64,000 nt of DNA from Massilia forsythiae (GCF_012849555.1 NZ_CP051685.1:1116001-1180000), one strand, 5' to 3'. Shown: positions 1-10,048, counted from the stretch's first letter. Notes: generated from the letters alone by a model not told the origin. Made by a program: numbers and translations.

Positions 1-153
1 CCCCGGCGGCGGCAAGCTGGCGCAACCGCCCAGCGTCACGGCACCGGCCAGCAACAGCCAGCCGCCTGGCGCCGTCCGCCCGGACCGGGCCGGCGACGAT
101 GACGCGCTCGCCGCCGGCGCCCTGCCCCGCCACGTCCAGGCCGGCGCGCACAT
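1..153 (-). CDS. Putative lipoprotein, N-terminal fragment (runs off the window)
   Basis: An open minus-strand frame starts with ATG at 153, five bases after the stop of the enoyl-CoA hydratase gene, and runs off the left edge. The visible 51 residues show an Arg/Ala-rich start, then a hydrophobic stretch (WLLLAGAVTLGGCAS) ending in a good lipobox, LGGC followed by AS. This suggests a lipid-anchored envelope protein. The positively charged leader is unusually long, so the true start may lie further in, and no clear Shine-Dalgarno precedes the ATG. The function cannot be told from this fragment. Confidence 0.5.
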   Translation of the reverse strand, partial: MCAPAWTWRGRAPAASASSSPARSGRTAPGGWLLLAGAVTLGGCASLPPPG

Positions 154-158
154 GGCTG

Positions 159-935
159 TTACAGGCCTTCGAAATCCGGCTTGCGCTTTTCCAGGAAGGC
201 CTTCATGCCCTCCTTCTGCGCCGGCGTGCCGAAGCCGGCATGGAAGAAGCGGCGCTCGTAGCGCACGCCTTCGGTCAGCGTGGTCTCGAAGGCGCGGTTG
301 ACGGAATCCTTGATCTGCATGGCCACCGACACCGGCATCGCGGCGATCGTGTTCGCCACCTCCAGCGCCAGCGTCATCAGTTCGTCGGCCGGCGCCACGC
401 GCGACACCAGCCCGGTGCGCTCGGCTTCAAGCGCGTCGATCATGCGCGTGGTCAGCAGCATGTCCATCGCCTTGGCCTTGCCGATCGCGCGCGGCAGGCG
501 CTGGGTGCCGCCCGCGCCCGGCGTCACGCCGACCTTGATCTCCGGCTGGCCGAACCTGGCATTGTCGGCGGCGATCAGGAAGTCGCACATCATGGCCAGT
601 TCGCAGCCGCCGCCCAGCGCGTAGCCGGCCACCACGCCGATCACCGGTTTGCGCACATTCAGGATGTGCTCCCAGTTGCGCCCGATGTAATTGCCCGGAT
701 AGGTGTCGGCATAACCATAGTCCGCCATCGCGGCGATGTCGGCGCCCGCCGCGAACACCTTGTCGCTGCCGGTCAGGATGATAACGTTGACGCCGGGGTC
801 GGCGTCGAACTTGTACAGCGCGTCGCCCAGTTCGTTCATCATGTTGTCGTTCAGCGCGTTCATCGCCTTGGGACGGTTCAGGCGGATGACGGCCACCTTG
901 CCATGGTGTTCGATCAGCAGGTCAGAATATTCCAC
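159..935 (-). CDS. Enoyl-CoA hydratase (crotonase family)
   Basis: 258 residues, the usual length for this family. It hydrates trans-2-enoyl-CoA to 3-hydroxyacyl-CoA in fatty-acid or phenylacetate-type beta-oxidation, in the cytoplasm. The crotonase oxyanion-hole and active-site stretches are present: AGADIAAMADYG, GYALGGGCELAMMCDF with the first catalytic Glu, and FGQPEIKVGVTPGAGG with the second Glu. The frame is open further upstream, but GTG at 935 is preceded by GAGAGGTG and gives the family-standard N-terminus (VEYSDLLIE), so I chose it. Both Glu residues are present, so a true hydratase is more likely than an isomerase. The physiological substrate cannot be told. Confidence 0.93.
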   Translation of the reverse strand: MEYSDLLIEHHGKVAVIRLNRPKAMNALNDNMMNELGDALYKFDADPGVNVIILTGSDKVFAAGADIAAMADYGYADTYPGNYIGRNWEHILNVRKPVIGVVAGYALGGGCELAMMCDFLIAADNARFGQPEIKVGVTPGAGGTQRLPRAIGKAKAMDMLLTTRMIDALEAERTGLVSRVAPADELMTLALEVANTIAAMPVSVAMQIKDSVNRAFETTLTEGVRYERRFFHAGFGTPAQKEGMKAFLEKRKPDFEGL

Positions 936-1051
936 GGGACACCTCTCAATATGGTCACCGCTCGATTGTAGCGCTTGCCGTGACGTAAATGGCAACGGTG
1001 CTTTGCTATCATCGTGGACCAATTAAAATTTGATACGAGACCCCGCCGCCC

Positions 1052-2314
1052 TTGTCGCCCATCGCCTTTTTGCGCCGCCTGCGCCACGACCCGCAACTGC
1101 GCGACGTCGACTTCCGCCTTTTCTGGTTCAGCAGCATCCTCACCAATTTCGGCGCCCAGATCACCCTGCTGGCCCTGCCGATCTGCGCGGCGCTGCTGCT
1201 GCACGCCACCCCGGCGCAGATGGGCACGCTGGCCGCGGTCGGCTCCCTGCCCTTCCTGCTGTTCGGCTTGCCCACCGGGGTGCTGCTGGAGCGCAGCCGG
1301 CGCCTGCCGGTCATGTTGTGCAGCGACGCCATGGTGGCGCTCGGCCTGCTCAGCGTGCCGCTGGCCTGGTGGCAGGGCTGGCTGTCGGTCCACTGGATCT
1401 ATGCGGTGCAGTTCGTGATCGGCACCGGCTACGTGGTCGGCGGCGGCGCCGAGCAGGTATTCCTCACCTTCCTGGTTGGGCGCGAGGGCCTGACCGACGC
1501 CCAGTCGAAGTTCGGCGCCACCGAATCGGCGTCGCGCCTGCTCGGACCGGGCCTGGCCGGCCTGCTGGTGCAGGTGCTGGGCGCGCCGGTGGCGATCCTG
1601 TGCAACGTGGCGGCGTTCGGCGTGTCGATCGCCAACCTGCGGCGCATCCGCCGGCCCGAGCCGCAGCCGCATGCGCCGCAATCGCACCTGCTGCGCGACA
1701 TGCTGGAGGGCTTACGCTTCGTCTGGCGCCATCCGACCCTGCGCCTGCTGGGCTGGATCGCGGCGTTTTGGCACCTGCTGTTCTATGCCTACACCGCGCT
1801 GTACGTGCTGTTCGCCACGCGCGACCTCGGCCTGTCGCCGGGCACCATGGGCACGGCGCAGATGCTGGGCGGCGTCGGCGTGCTGGCCAGCTCGATGCTG
1901 CTCAAGCCGCTCACCGCCCGTTTCGGCTCGGGCGGCACCACCGTGATCGGTTTGTGCGCCTCGGCCGTCGGCTTCGTACTGATGCCGCTGATCCCGCGCG
2001 ACCTGTTCGGCAGCGCCGCCGCCAGCGCCTGCGCCTATGCGGTGGTGGTATTCTGGCTGGACTGCGGCGCGATGCTGTTCTTCCTGCCCTACCTGGCGCT
2101 GCGCCAGCGCGTCACGCCGGACGCCTTCCTCGGCCGCATGACCTCGACCATGCGCTTTCTCACCGTAGCGATGGCGCCGGTGGGCGCGGCCGGCGCCGGG
2201 CTGCTGGGCGAGCGCCTCGGCGTGCGCGGCGGCCTCGGCGTGGTGGCCGCCGGCGCCATCGTGCTGACCATCGCCACGCTGTTCGCCACCCGGCTGCGCC
2301 ACGTAAGGGATTAG
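1052..2314 (+). CDS. MFS transporter (enterobactin-exporter-like, MFS_3 type)
   Basis: 420 residues, about 12 hydrophobic segments, few charges in the membrane spans. The N-terminus (RDVDFRLFWFSSILTNFG followed by QITLLALP) is typical of the EntS/MFS_3 branch of efflux transporters. The loop between TM2 and TM3 carries the MFS signature-like GLPTGVLLERSRR. The only in-frame start after the upstream TGA at 1031 that keeps the full N-terminus is TTG at 1052, so this start is inferred. It is divergent from the hydratase and convergent with mltA; the two stop codons share the bases TTAG at 2311-2314. The substrate is unknown. Confidence 0.85.
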   Translation: MSPIAFLRRLRHDPQLRDVDFRLFWFSSILTNFGAQITLLALPICAALLLHATPAQMGTLAAVGSLPFLLFGLPTGVLLERSRRLPVMLCSDAMVALGLLSVPLAWWQGWLSVHWIYAVQFVIGTGYVVGGGAEQVFLTFLVGREGLTDAQSKFGATESASRLLGPGLAGLLVQVLGAPVAILCNVAAFGVSIANLRRIRRPEPQPHAPQSHLLRDMLEGLRFVWRHPTLRLLGWIAAFWHLLFYAYTALYVLFATRDLGLSPGTMGTAQMLGGVGVLASSMLLKPLTARFGSGGTTVIGLCASAVGFVLMPLIPRDLFGSAAASACAYAVVVFWLDCGAMLFFLPYLALRQRVTPDAFLGRMTSTMRFLTVAMAPVGAAGAGLLGERLGVRGGLGVVAAGAIVLTIATLFATRLRHVRD

Positions 2315-3567
2315 CGGATCGTTGCCTTCGGCAGCAGCACCCACAGCTGCCCGCGCTGCTTCATGCGGCCGGCCTTGTCCGGCGCCGCGCCGCCGAAGCC
2401 GAAGAAGAAGTCGGCGCGCACCGCGCCGCGGATGGCGCCGCCGGTATCCTGGCCCATCACCAGGCGCTGCATCGGCGTCTCGCCGGCCGGCTCGGTGGTC
2501 GACAGCCAGATCGGCGCGCCCAGCGGCAAAAAGGCCGGGTCGATCGCCACCGAGCGCGCCGGTGTCAGCGGCACGCCCAGCGCCCCCTTGGGGCCGACAT
2601 CCGGATCGGGCAGCTTCTCTTCGCGGAAGAAGATATAGCTCGGGTTGACGTTCAATAGCTCCTGGCGCCGCGCCGGGTGCGCCGCGATCCAGGCCTTGAT
2701 ACCCTGCGCCGTGGCCTGCGCGGACGTCAGCTCGCCCTGTTCCACCAGCCAGCGCCCGATCGCTTTATAGGGATGGCCGTTCTGGTCGGCGTAGGCGACG
2801 CGCACCGTCTCTCCATCCTCCAGCCGGATGCGGCCCGAGCCCTGCACTTCGAGAAAAAAGGCCTCGACCGGATCGTCGACCCATACCAGTTCCTTGCCGG
2901 GGATGCGCGCGCGCTCGATCTCGGCCCGGCTGGCGTAGGGCACCACGGTCTTGCCCGACAAGCGCCCGCGCAGGCGCATGCCCTTCAGGCTCGGCACCAC
3001 GCTGCCCAGGTCGACCGTGATGAGGTCGTCCGGCACTTTATACAAAGGCGTCTGGTAGGCGCCGCCGCGCTGGCGCGACCCGCGCAGAAAGGCTTCGTAG
3101 TAACCGGTGACCAGGCCGCTGTCGGCACCGTCGGCGGCGCGCACCAGGTTCGGCGTGAACCAGGTCTCGAAATAGCGGCGCAGCGCCGCGCCGTCGGTAG
3201 CGTCGACGCCGCGCGCGGCGGCGCAGGCGCTGTTCCAGTCCGGCTTGGCGGCAAGCGCGCGGCAGCTGGCCCGGAAGGCCGGCCAGGCCTGGCGCAGGTC
3301 GTCGCTCTGCCATCCCGGCAGCGCCGTGAAATCCACGGGGGTGAACAACGGCGCCGGCGAAGACGAAGGCGTGGACGTGGCGGCAGGCGGCTGCGGCGGC
3401 ACCGGCACGGCAATCGGCCCCAGCGGCGGCGGCATCGTCACGGGCGGACGCGGCTGGGCCGGCGGCTGCGGCGCAGGCTGCTGCGGCGGCGTGGAACAGG
3501 CCGCCACCAGCGCCATCAGCGCGATCGGGGGCAAGAATACGGGTACACTGCGGCGTATCGAGGACAT
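2311..3567 (-). CDS. mltA: Membrane-bound lytic murein transglycosylase A
   Basis: 418 residues. MltA cleaves the MurNAc-GlcNAc bond of peptidoglycan with formation of 1,6-anhydro-MurNAc at the inner face of the outer membrane. Start ATG at 3567 gives a lipoprotein signal (ALMALVAAC, lipobox VAAC) followed by a Pro/Ala-rich tether of about 60 residues. The MltA core follows (SGLVTGYYEAFLRGSR; VQGSGRIRLEDG) and the C-terminal 3D domain carries the conserved MGQDTGGAIRGAVRADFFFG with the catalytic Asp. It is divergently placed to a small membrane-protein gene with only 12 bases between starts. Confidence 0.94.
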   Translation of the reverse strand: MSSIRRSVPVFLPPIALMALVAACSTPPQQPAPQPPAQPRPPVTMPPPLGPIAVPVPPQPPAATSTPSSSPAPLFTPVDFTALPGWQSDDLRQAWPAFRASCRALAAKPDWNSACAAARGVDATDGAALRRYFETWFTPNLVRAADGADSGLVTGYYEAFLRGSRQRGGAYQTPLYKVPDDLITVDLGSVVPSLKGMRLRGRLSGKTVVPYASRAEIERARIPGKELVWVDDPVEAFFLEVQGSGRIRLEDGETVRVAYADQNGHPYKAIGRWLVEQGELTSAQATAQGIKAWIAAHPARRQELLNVNPSYIFFREEKLPDPDVGPKGALGVPLTPARSVAIDPAFLPLGAPIWLSTTEPAGETPMQRLVMGQDTGGAIRGAVRADFFFGFGGAAPDKAGRMKQRGQLWVLLPKATIR

Positions 3568-3579
3568 GAGGAAACCGTG

Positions 3580-3753
3580 ATGTGGATGCTGATGCTGGAA
3601 GCGGGCGTGGCGCTGTTCCTGCTGGTATTCATCGTCTGGTGGACGATGTTTGCCGGCCGCAAGCCGCAGGCGCCGCCGCAGCGGCCGACGGCGCCGGCAC
3701 GCCCGCCGGGCGATCCGGATGCGTCCGCCAAAAACGATACGCCGGGCGCCTGA
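3580..3753 (+). CDS. Small single-pass membrane protein
   Basis: 57 residues. One N-terminal transmembrane segment (LEAGVALFLLVFIVWWTMF) is followed by a cytosolic or periplasmic Pro/Ala/Arg-rich tail. GAGGAAACCG lies upstream of the ATG at 3580; GTG at 3577 is an alternative start. The start codons of this gene and mltA are 12 bases apart, so they are divergent neighbours sharing one control region. I do not recognise a family. The hydrophobic profile and start context support a real gene, but nothing in it reveals a function. Confidence 0.6.
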   Translation: MWMLMLEAGVALFLLVFIVWWTMFAGRKPQAPPQRPTAPARPPGDPDASAKNDTPGA

Positions 3754-3780
3754 CAAGACTGCGGCCGACGCGCCGCGACA

Positions 3781-4155
3781 TCAATGCAGCGTGCGCGGCG
3801 GCGACAGCAGGAATTCGGGGATCGTGACCTCGAAGCGGTGCCCGTCCTCGGCCACGAAGAAGTATTCGCCGGTCATCGAGCCCTGCGCGGTGCCGAGCTG
3901 GGTGCCGCTGCTGTATTCGAACTGCTCGCCCGGCTGCAGCAGCGGCTGGTGGCCGACCACGCCCAGGCCGCGCACTTCCTGGGTCTTGTTGGCGGCGTCG
4001 AGGATCACCCAGTGGCGCGAGATCAGCTGGGCGGCGACGCTGCCGGTATTCTTGATCGAGATCGTGTAGGCGAACACGTAGTGCGACCGGTCCGGGCTGG
4101 ATTGGTCCGCCAGGTACTGGGTCTTGACGGTAATCGCGAAATCGTAGGCGGACAT
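3781..4155 (-). CDS. apaG: ApaG protein
   Basis: 124 residues, normal for ApaG (FN3-like fold; historically linked to Co2+/Mg2+ efflux and Ap4A levels, exact role unclear). Diagnostic stretches: VFAYTISIKNTG, LISRHWVILDA, VRGLGVVGHQPLLQPGEQFEYSS and GSMTGEYFFVAEDG. The start at 4155 (MSAYDFAITVKTQYL) matches the family, while the frame is open further upstream. It is divergent from rpe, with about 155 bases between them holding the promoters of both. Confidence 0.95.
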   Translation of the reverse strand: MSAYDFAITVKTQYLADQSSPDRSHYVFAYTISIKNTGSVAAQLISRHWVILDAANKTQEVRGLGVVGHQPLLQPGEQFEYSSGTQLGTAQGSMTGEYFFVAEDGHRFEVTIPEFLLSPPRTLH

Positions 4156-4310
4156 GGTGCTCCTTATAGGTGATGCGGATGCCTCGTGGGGCAAACGCGC
4201 ATGATACAACGCGCTCAAAATGCGTGGATGCGGACGGCGTGCGCCCGGCCATGCGCCATGCCGTCGGCGTACAATGACGCTCCTCGTACAAGAACCCTGG
4301 CCGACCCACC

Positions 4311-4994
4311 ATGACCACCTACCGCATCGCTCCCAGCATCCTGTCCGCAGACTTCGCCCGCCTCGGCGAGGAAGTGCGCAATGTCGTCGCCGCCGGCGCC
4401 GACATCATCCACTTCGACGTGATGGACAACCACTACGTCCCGAACCTGACCATCGGCCCGCTGGTGTGCCAGGCGATCCGTCCGCACGTGCAGGTGCCGA
4501 TCGACGTGCACCTGATGGTCAAGCCGGTCGACCGCATCATCCCCGACTTCGCCAAGGCCGGCGCCGACATCATCACCTTCCACCCGGAGGCGTCGGACCA
4601 CATCGACCGCACGCTGCAGCTGATCCGCGACAACGGCTGCAAGGCCGGCCTGGTATTCAACCCGGCCACGCCGATGCACTACCTGGAACACGTGATGGAC
4701 AAGATCGACATCATCCTGATCATGTCGGTCAACCCGGGCTTCGGCGGCCAGTCCTTCATTCCGGAAGCGCTCAAGAAGATCGCCATCGCGCGCCGCCTGA
4801 TCGACGAATCGGGCCGCGACATCCTGCTGGAAGTCGACGGCGGCATCAAGCCGGACAACATCGCGGCGGTGGCCGGCGCCGGCGCCGACACCTTCGTCGC
4901 CGGTTCCGCCATCTTCGGCAAGCCGGACTACAAGGCGGTGATCGACTCGATGCGCGCGGAACTGGCCTCGGTCGGCATCCGCGCGTCGCTGTAA
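4311..4994 (+). CDS. rpe: Ribulose-phosphate 3-epimerase
   Basis: 227 residues. It interconverts ribulose-5-phosphate and xylulose-5-phosphate in the pentose phosphate pathway, in the cytoplasm. The TIM-barrel signatures are all visible: [34 protein letters not shown] (metal-binding His and Asp), [24 protein letters not shown] and [11 protein letters not shown] with the second catalytic Asp. The stop TAA overlaps the next start (TAATG), so it is translationally coupled to gph. This gene order into the trp operon is typical of Burkholderiales. Confidence 0.97.
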   Translation: MTTYRIAPSILSADFARLGEEVRNVVAAGADIIHFDVMDNHYVPNLTIGPLVCQAIRPHVQVPIDVHLMVKPVDRIIPDFAKAGADIITFHPEASDHIDRTLQLIRDNGCKAGLVFNPATPMHYLEHVMDKIDIILIMSVNPGFGGQSFIPEALKKIAIARRLIDESGRDILLEVDGGIKPDNIAAVAGAGADTFVAGSAIFGKPDYKAVIDSMRAELASVGIRASL

Positions 4995-5725
4995 TGACGA
5001 CCTGCGCGGCGCCGATCCGCGCCGTCATCGTCGACCTGGACGGCACCATGCTGCACACGGTGCCGGATTTCGAGCTGGCGCTGAACGGCATGCGCGCCGA
5101 GCTCGGCCTGGAGCCGGTCACGCAGGACATCGTCACGCCGCTGGTCGGCAAGGGCTCCGAACGGCTGATCCGCGACGTGCTGGCGCGCGACTTCGACGCC
5201 GCGCGCATCGACGCCGTGTTCGCGCAGGCGATGGCATCCTACCAGCGCCACTACCTGGCCATCAACGGCAGCCGCACCACATTGTTCCCGGACGTGATCG
5301 AGGGCTTGCAGGCGCTCGCGGCGCAAGGCCTGCGCCTGGCCTGCGTGACCAACAAGCCGATCGCCTTCGCCACGCCGCTGCTGGCGCAGAAGGGCCTGGC
5401 GGGGTACTTCGAGATCGTCTACGGCGGCGATTCGCTGGCGCGCAAGAAACCGGATCCGCTGCCGCTGCTGCAGGTCTGCCGCGACGTCGACCTGGCGCCG
5501 GCGCAGGTGGTGGCCATCGGCGACTCCAGCAACGACGCCGAGGCGGCGCGCGCGGCCGGTTGCAGGGTGCTCACGGTGCCATACGGATATAACCACGGCA
5601 AGCCTGTGCAAGACATCGATTCCGATGGTATAGTTGATTCGATACTGTCGGCGGCGGCATGGATTTCTTCCTATAACGCCGAATGCATGCAAACCACCCA
5701 CGCGCAAGCCAACCAACTCATCTGA
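4994..5725 (+). CDS. gph: Phosphoglycolate phosphatase (HAD family)
   Basis: 243 residues. It dephosphorylates 2-phosphoglycolate, a product of DNA repair and oxygenase side reactions. HAD motif I is VDLDGTMLHT (nucleophile and acid/base Asp), motif II/III VTNKPIAFATPLL with KKPDPLPLL, motif IV IGDSSNDAEAARAAG. The ATG overlaps the rpe stop by one base. The final 30 residues (from about DSDGIVDSIL) are less GC-rich than the rest and end two bases before the trp leader ATG, so transcription of the trp operon must start inside or upstream of this gene. Confidence 0.93.
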   Translation: MTTCAAPIRAVIVDLDGTMLHTVPDFELALNGMRAELGLEPVTQDIVTPLVGKGSERLIRDVLARDFDAARIDAVFAQAMASYQRHYLAINGSRTTLFPDVIEGLQALAAQGLRLACVTNKPIAFATPLLAQKGLAGYFEIVYGGDSLARKKPDPLPLLQVCRDVDLAPAQVVAIGDSSNDAEAARAAGCRVLTVPYGYNHGKPVQDIDSDGIVDSILSAAAWISSYNAECMQTTHAQANQLI

Positions 5726-5727
5726 AC

Positions 5728-5814
5728 ATGTTTTTCACCAAAAAACACACCGTCCAGCAAACCGGCGCCCTCGAGGCCTGGCTGTGGCGACGCTGGCAAT
5801 CCTGGTCCGAGTAA
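5728..5814 (+). CDS. trpL: trp operon leader peptide
   Basis: A 28-codon frame whose second half reads AWLWRRWQSWSE: four Trp codons (at 5779, 5785, 5794 and 5803) within nine codons, followed by TAA at 5812 and then a strong terminator hairpin before trpE. This is the classic layout of a ribosome-mediated attenuator: Trp shortage stalls the ribosome on the Trp codons. No Shine-Dalgarno is visible. The ATG lies only two bases after the gph stop, so translation by coupling to gph is plausible. Too short for routine gene callers. Confidence 0.85.
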   Translation: MFFTKKHTVQQTGALEAWLWRRWQSWSE

Positions 5815-5857
5815 GACCCGATTGCTGCCGGTGCGCGCTCGCACCGGCAGGTTTTTT
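5796..5857 (+). promoter_or_regulatory. trp attenuator: antiterminator and terminator region
   Basis: The terminator is an 11-bp perfect stem, CTGCCGGTGCG (5825-5835) with CGCACCGGCAG (5840-5850), loop CGCT, followed by G and six T. A competing hairpin can form upstream: GCAATC (5796-5801) with GATTGC (5820-5825) and GGTC (5804-5807) with GACC (5815-5818). It encloses the leader stop codon and can extend by bulged pairing into the terminator's 5' arm. The alternative pairing is read by eye, not computed. Role inferred: premature termination when charged tRNA-Trp is plentiful. Confidence 0.8.
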
Positions 5858-5904
5858 GAAGACATCGCCGCCCCCTCCTCCTTTCCGGCGGCCCGGAGAA
5901 AAGC

Positions 5905-7401
5905 ATGACCGAACTCGAATTCAAATCGCTGGCCACGCAAGGCTACAACCGCATTCCGCTGATCGCGGAAGCCTTCGCCGACCTGGAAACGCCGCTCACG
6001 CTGTACCTGAAACTGGCGCAGAGCCAGGGCGCCGGCAAGAACACCTTCCTGCTGGAGTCGGTGGTTGGCGGCGAGCGCTTCGGCCGCTATTCCTTCATCG
6101 GCCTGCCGGCCCGGACCCTGCTGCGCACGCGCGGCAAGGTCACCACGGTCGAGACCGACGGCAGCGTGGTCGAGACCCACGAGGGCAATCCGCTCGACTT
6201 CATCGAGGCCTACCAGGCCCGCTTCAAGGTGGCGCTGCGCGCCGGCCTGCCGCGCTTCTGCGGCGGCCTGGCCGGCTACTTCGGCTACGACACCGTGCGC
6301 CACATCGAGAAGAAGCTGGCCGGCGGCGCGCCCAGGGACGACCTGGAGCTGCCGGAAATCCAGCTGATGGTAACCGAAGAGCTGGCGGTGATCGACAACC
6401 TGTCGGGCAAGCTGTACCTGATCGTGTACGCCGACCCGGCCAAGCCGGAAGCGTTTACCAAGGCGCGCCAGCGCCTGAAGGACCTGCGCATGATGTTGCG
6501 CCGCAGCGTCGATGCGCCGGTGACGTCCAGCTCGGTGCGTACCGAAGCGATCCGCGACTTCAGCAAGGAAGACTATCTGAAGGCGGTGGCGGTGGCCAAG
6601 GAATACGTGATGGCCGGCGACCTGATGCAGGTGCAGATCGGCCAGCGCATCCGCAAGCCTTACGTGGATTCGCCGCTGTCGCTGTACCGCTCGCTGCGCT
6701 CGCTGAACCCGTCGCCGTACATGTACTACTACAACTTCGGCGACATGCAGATCGTCGGCTCGTCGCCGGAAATCCTGGTCCGCAACGAAGCCAAGCCGGA
6801 AGGCGGCCGCACCGTGACCCTGCGTCCGATCGCCGGCACCCGCACGCGCGGCGCGACCCCGGAACGCGACGCCGAACTGGCGCACGAGCTGCTGAACGAT
6901 CCGAAGGAAGTGGCCGAGCACGTGATGCTGATCGACCTGGCGCGCAACGACATCGGCCGCATCGCCACGACCGGCAGCGTCAAGGTGACCGACCGCATGG
7001 TCATCGAAAAATACTCGCACGTGCAGCACATCGTCTCCAACGTCGAAGGCACGCTGAAGGACGGCATGTCGAACCTGGACGTGCTGCGCGCCACTTTCCC
7101 GGCCGGCACCCTGACCGGCGCGCCGAAAGTGCGCGCGATGGAAGTCATCGACGAGCTGGAACCCGTCAAGCGCGGCATCTACGGCGGCGCCTGCGGCTAC
7201 CTGAGCTTCGGCGGCGAGATGGACGTCGCCATCGCCATCCGCACCGGCGTGATCAAGTACGGCAACCTGTACGTGCAGGCCGCGGCCGGCATCGTGGCCG
7301 ACTCGATCCCCGAGATGGAATGGCAGGAAACCGAGAACAAGGCGCGCGCCGTGCTGCGCGCGGCCGAACAAGTGCAAGACGGCCTGGATGGGGAGATCTG
7401 A
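5905..7401 (+). CDS. trpE: Anthranilate synthase component I
   Basis: 498 residues. It converts chorismate and glutamine-derived ammonia to anthranilate, first step of tryptophan synthesis, together with TrpG. The N-terminal Trp feedback site motif LLES is seen in [21 protein letters not shown] (one base of the regulatory pocket). The chorismate-binding C-terminal domain carries [32 protein letters not shown] and [16 protein letters not shown] followed by [11 protein letters not shown]. The start is ATG at 5905 after GGAGAAAAGC. It is followed by trpG after one spacer base. Confidence 0.97.
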   Translation: MTELEFKSLATQGYNRIPLIAEAFADLETPLTLYLKLAQSQGAGKNTFLLESVVGGERFGRYSFIGLPARTLLRTRGKVTTVETDGSVVETHEGNPLDFIEAYQARFKVALRAGLPRFCGGLAGYFGYDTVRHIEKKLAGGAPRDDLELPEIQLMVTEELAVIDNLSGKLYLIVYADPAKPEAFTKARQRLKDLRMMLRRSVDAPVTSSSVRTEAIRDFSKEDYLKAVAVAKEYVMAGDLMQVQIGQRIRKPYVDSPLSLYRSLRSLNPSPYMYYYNFGDMQIVGSSPEILVRNEAKPEGGRTVTLRPIAGTRTRGATPERDAELAHELLNDPKEVAEHVMLIDLARNDIGRIATTGSVKVTDRMVIEKYSHVQHIVSNVEGTLKDGMSNLDVLRATFPAGTLTGAPKVRAMEVIDELEPVKRGIYGGACGYLSFGGEMDVAIAIRTGVIKYGNLYVQAAAGIVADSIPEMEWQETENKARAVLRAAEQVQDGLDGEI

Positions 7402-7402
7402 C

Positions 7403-7966
<564 letters not shown>

Positions 7967-7986
7967 CAACAGTCCGCGCATTTCCC

Positions 7987-8096
7987 CGTCGTTCCCGCGC
8001 AGGCGGGAACCCATAGGCCACCTGCAATGTTCGCGGAATCTGCAAGCCTCCGGCTTTGGATGCGCAGTATGGGTCCCCGCCTTCGCGGGGACGACG
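7987..8096. repeat. Inverted pair of REP-like 29-mers between trpG and trpD
   Basis: Two copies of a 29-base palindromic unit face each other: 7987-8015 (begins CGTCGTTCCCGCGCAGGCGG) and 8068-8096 (the same unit reversed, ending GGGGACGACG). Each is itself a G/C-rich hairpin. Related units occur at 13094-13122 and 21040-21068. This is the arrangement of BIME/REP elements, which are dispersed and usually non-coding. Here it could form a large hairpin in the trp mRNA between trpG and trpD and so affect their relative expression; that is inference. Confidence 0.85.
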
Positions 8097-8113
8097 TTCA
8101 CACTGGACCCGCC

Positions 8114-9148
8114 ATGATCACCCCCCAAGAAGCCCTGCTGCGCTGCATCGAGCACCGCGAAATCTTCCACGACGAGATGCTCCACCTGTTCCGCCAGATC
8201 ATGTCCGGCGAGATGTCGCCGACCATGGTCGCCGCCCTGACCATGGGTCTGCGCGTGAAAAAGGAAACCATCGGCGAGATCACCGCCGCGGCCCAGGTCA
8301 TGCGCGAGTTCTCGACCAAGGTGCCGATGGCCGACACCACCAACCTGCTCGACATCGTCGGCACCGGCGGCGACGGCGCCCACACTTTCAACATCTCGAC
8401 CGCGGCGATGTTCGTGGCGGCGGCCGCCGGCGCGCGCGTGGCCAAGCACGGCGGACGCAGCGTCTCGTCTTCCTCGGGCAGCGCCGACGCCATCGAATCG
8501 CTGGGCGCCCACATCGACCTGAAACCCGAGCAGATCGCCCAGTCGATCGCCCAGACCGGCATCGGCTTCATGTTCGCGCCCAACCACCACGCGGCCATGC
8601 GCCACGTGGCGCCGGTGCGGCGAGAATTGGGCGTGCGCAGCATCTTCAATATCCTCGGGCCGCTGACCAACCCGGCCGGCGCGCCCAACATCCTGATGGG
8701 CGTGTTCCACCCCGACCTGGTCGGCATCCAGGTGCGCGTGCTGCAGCGCCTGGGCGCCCAGCATGCGCTGGTGGTCTGGGGCCGCGACAACATGGACGAG
8801 GTCTCGCTCGGCGCCGGCACCGTGGTCGGCGAACTGGTGAACGGTACGATCCGCGAATACGAGATCCACCCGGAAGACTTCGGCCTGCAGATGGTCGCCA
8901 GCCGCAACCTGAAGGTGGCGAACGCCGCCGAATCCAAGGCGCGTATGCTGGAAGCGCTGCGCGGCGAGCCGGGTCCGGCCACCGACATCGTGGCGCTGAA
9001 CGCCGGCACCGCGCTGTACGCGGCCGGCGTGGCTACCTCGATCGAGGAAGGGTTACACAAGGCGCGCACCGCCATCGCCTCCGGTGCGGCGCTGGCCAAG
9101 CTGGACCAGTTCGTCGACGTCACGCGCCGGCTGGGCGCACTCAACTAA
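8114..9148 (+). CDS. trpD: Anthranilate phosphoribosyltransferase
   Basis: 344 residues. It transfers the phosphoribosyl group of PRPP to anthranilate. The PRPP-binding [14 protein letters not shown], the following [18 protein letters not shown], the anthranilate-contact region [20 protein letters not shown] and [13 protein letters not shown] are all present. The start at 8114 ([16 protein letters not shown]) is chosen because the frame upstream only translates the repeat pair. It is separated from trpC by ten bases. Confidence 0.96.
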   Translation: MITPQEALLRCIEHREIFHDEMLHLFRQIMSGEMSPTMVAALTMGLRVKKETIGEITAAAQVMREFSTKVPMADTTNLLDIVGTGGDGAHTFNISTAAMFVAAAAGARVAKHGGRSVSSSSGSADAIESLGAHIDLKPEQIAQSIAQTGIGFMFAPNHHAAMRHVAPVRRELGVRSIFNILGPLTNPAGAPNILMGVFHPDLVGIQVRVLQRLGAQHALVVWGRDNMDEVSLGAGTVVGELVNGTIREYEIHPEDFGLQMVASRNLKVANAAESKARMLEALRGEPGPATDIVALNAGTALYAAGVATSIEEGLHKARTAIASGAALAKLDQFVDVTRRLGALN

Positions 9149-9158
9149 CGAAAACATC

Positions 9159-9959
9159 ATGTCCGACATCCTCAACAAGATCCTGGCCGTCAAGGCCGAT
9201 GAAGTCGCCGCCGCCAAGAAATACCAGGACTTCGCCAGCCTGCGCCGCGAAGTGGAAAGCGACGCCGAGCTGCGCGCCGGGCTGCGCGGTTTCGAAGCCG
9301 GCCTGCGCCGCAGCATCGCCGCCGGCCGCGCCGGCGTCATCGCCGAAGTGAAAAAGGCATCGCCGTCGAAAGGCGTCTTGCGCGCCGATTTCCGCCCGGC
9401 CGCCATCGCCGAGAGCTATGCCAGGGGTGGCGCTTCCTGCCTGTCGGTACTGACCGACGTGCAGTTCTTCCAGGGCGCGACAGATTATCTGAAACAGGCA
9501 CGCGCCGCCTGCACGCTGCCGGTGATCCGCAAGGATTTCATCGTCGACCTGTACCAGGTGTACGAAGCGCGTGCGATGGGCGCCGATGCGATCCTGTTGA
9601 TCGTCTCTGCGCTGGATCATGGCTTGATGGCCGAGCTGGAAGCCTGTGCGCAGGAACTCGGCATGGACGTGCTGGTCGAAGTGCATGACGGCGATGAGTT
9701 GACCGCGGCGCTGCGCCTCAAGACGCGGCTGCTGGGCATCAACAACCGCAACCTGCGCACCTTCGATGTCACGCTCGACACCACCCTCGGCCTGCTGCCG
9801 CGCATCCCCGCGGAGCGCCTGGTGGTCACCGAGTCCGGCATCCTGGGCCAGGACGACGTCAAGCGCATGCGCGCCGCCGACGTGCATGCCTTCCTGGTGG
9901 GCGAAGCCTTCATGCGCGCGCCCGATCCCGGCACGGAACTGCAACGCCTGTTCGACTGA
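9159..9959 (+). CDS. trpC: Indole-3-glycerol phosphate synthase
   Basis: 266 residues. It closes the indole ring from CdRP with loss of CO2 and water. Family motifs: [16 protein letters not shown] (catalytic Lys), [57 protein letters not shown] and VTESGI. It is monofunctional, with no TrpF fusion. trpF, trpB and trpA are not in the window, as is common in Burkholderiales where they sit elsewhere. No Rho-independent terminator is evident right after it. Confidence 0.96.
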   Translation: MSDILNKILAVKADEVAAAKKYQDFASLRREVESDAELRAGLRGFEAGLRRSIAAGRAGVIAEVKKASPSKGVLRADFRPAAIAESYARGGASCLSVLTDVQFFQGATDYLKQARAACTLPVIRKDFIVDLYQVYEARAMGADAILLIVSALDHGLMAELEACAQELGMDVLVEVHDGDELTAALRLKTRLLGINNRNLRTFDVTLDTTLGLLPRIPAERLVVTESGILGQDDVKRMRAADVHAFLVGEAFMRAPDPGTELQRLFD

Positions 9960-10048
9960 TCCCTCGGGGACGCGCGAACCGGCGTCGTGCGCGCCACGCC
10001 GCCGGCCGACGCCGAAGCGCGGCGCGCCAGGCTTGCGAGGATCCCGAG

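Noticed and set aside
4220-4993. Plus-strand frame over rpe fused to gph
   Set aside because: It reads rpe in the wrong frame; gph starts at the overlapping ATG at 4994.
5606-5634. A sigma-70 promoter for the trp leader inside gph (TATAGT at 5629)
   Set aside because: The -10 is good, but the -35 at 17 bases (GTGCAA) matches only three of six; too weak to call.
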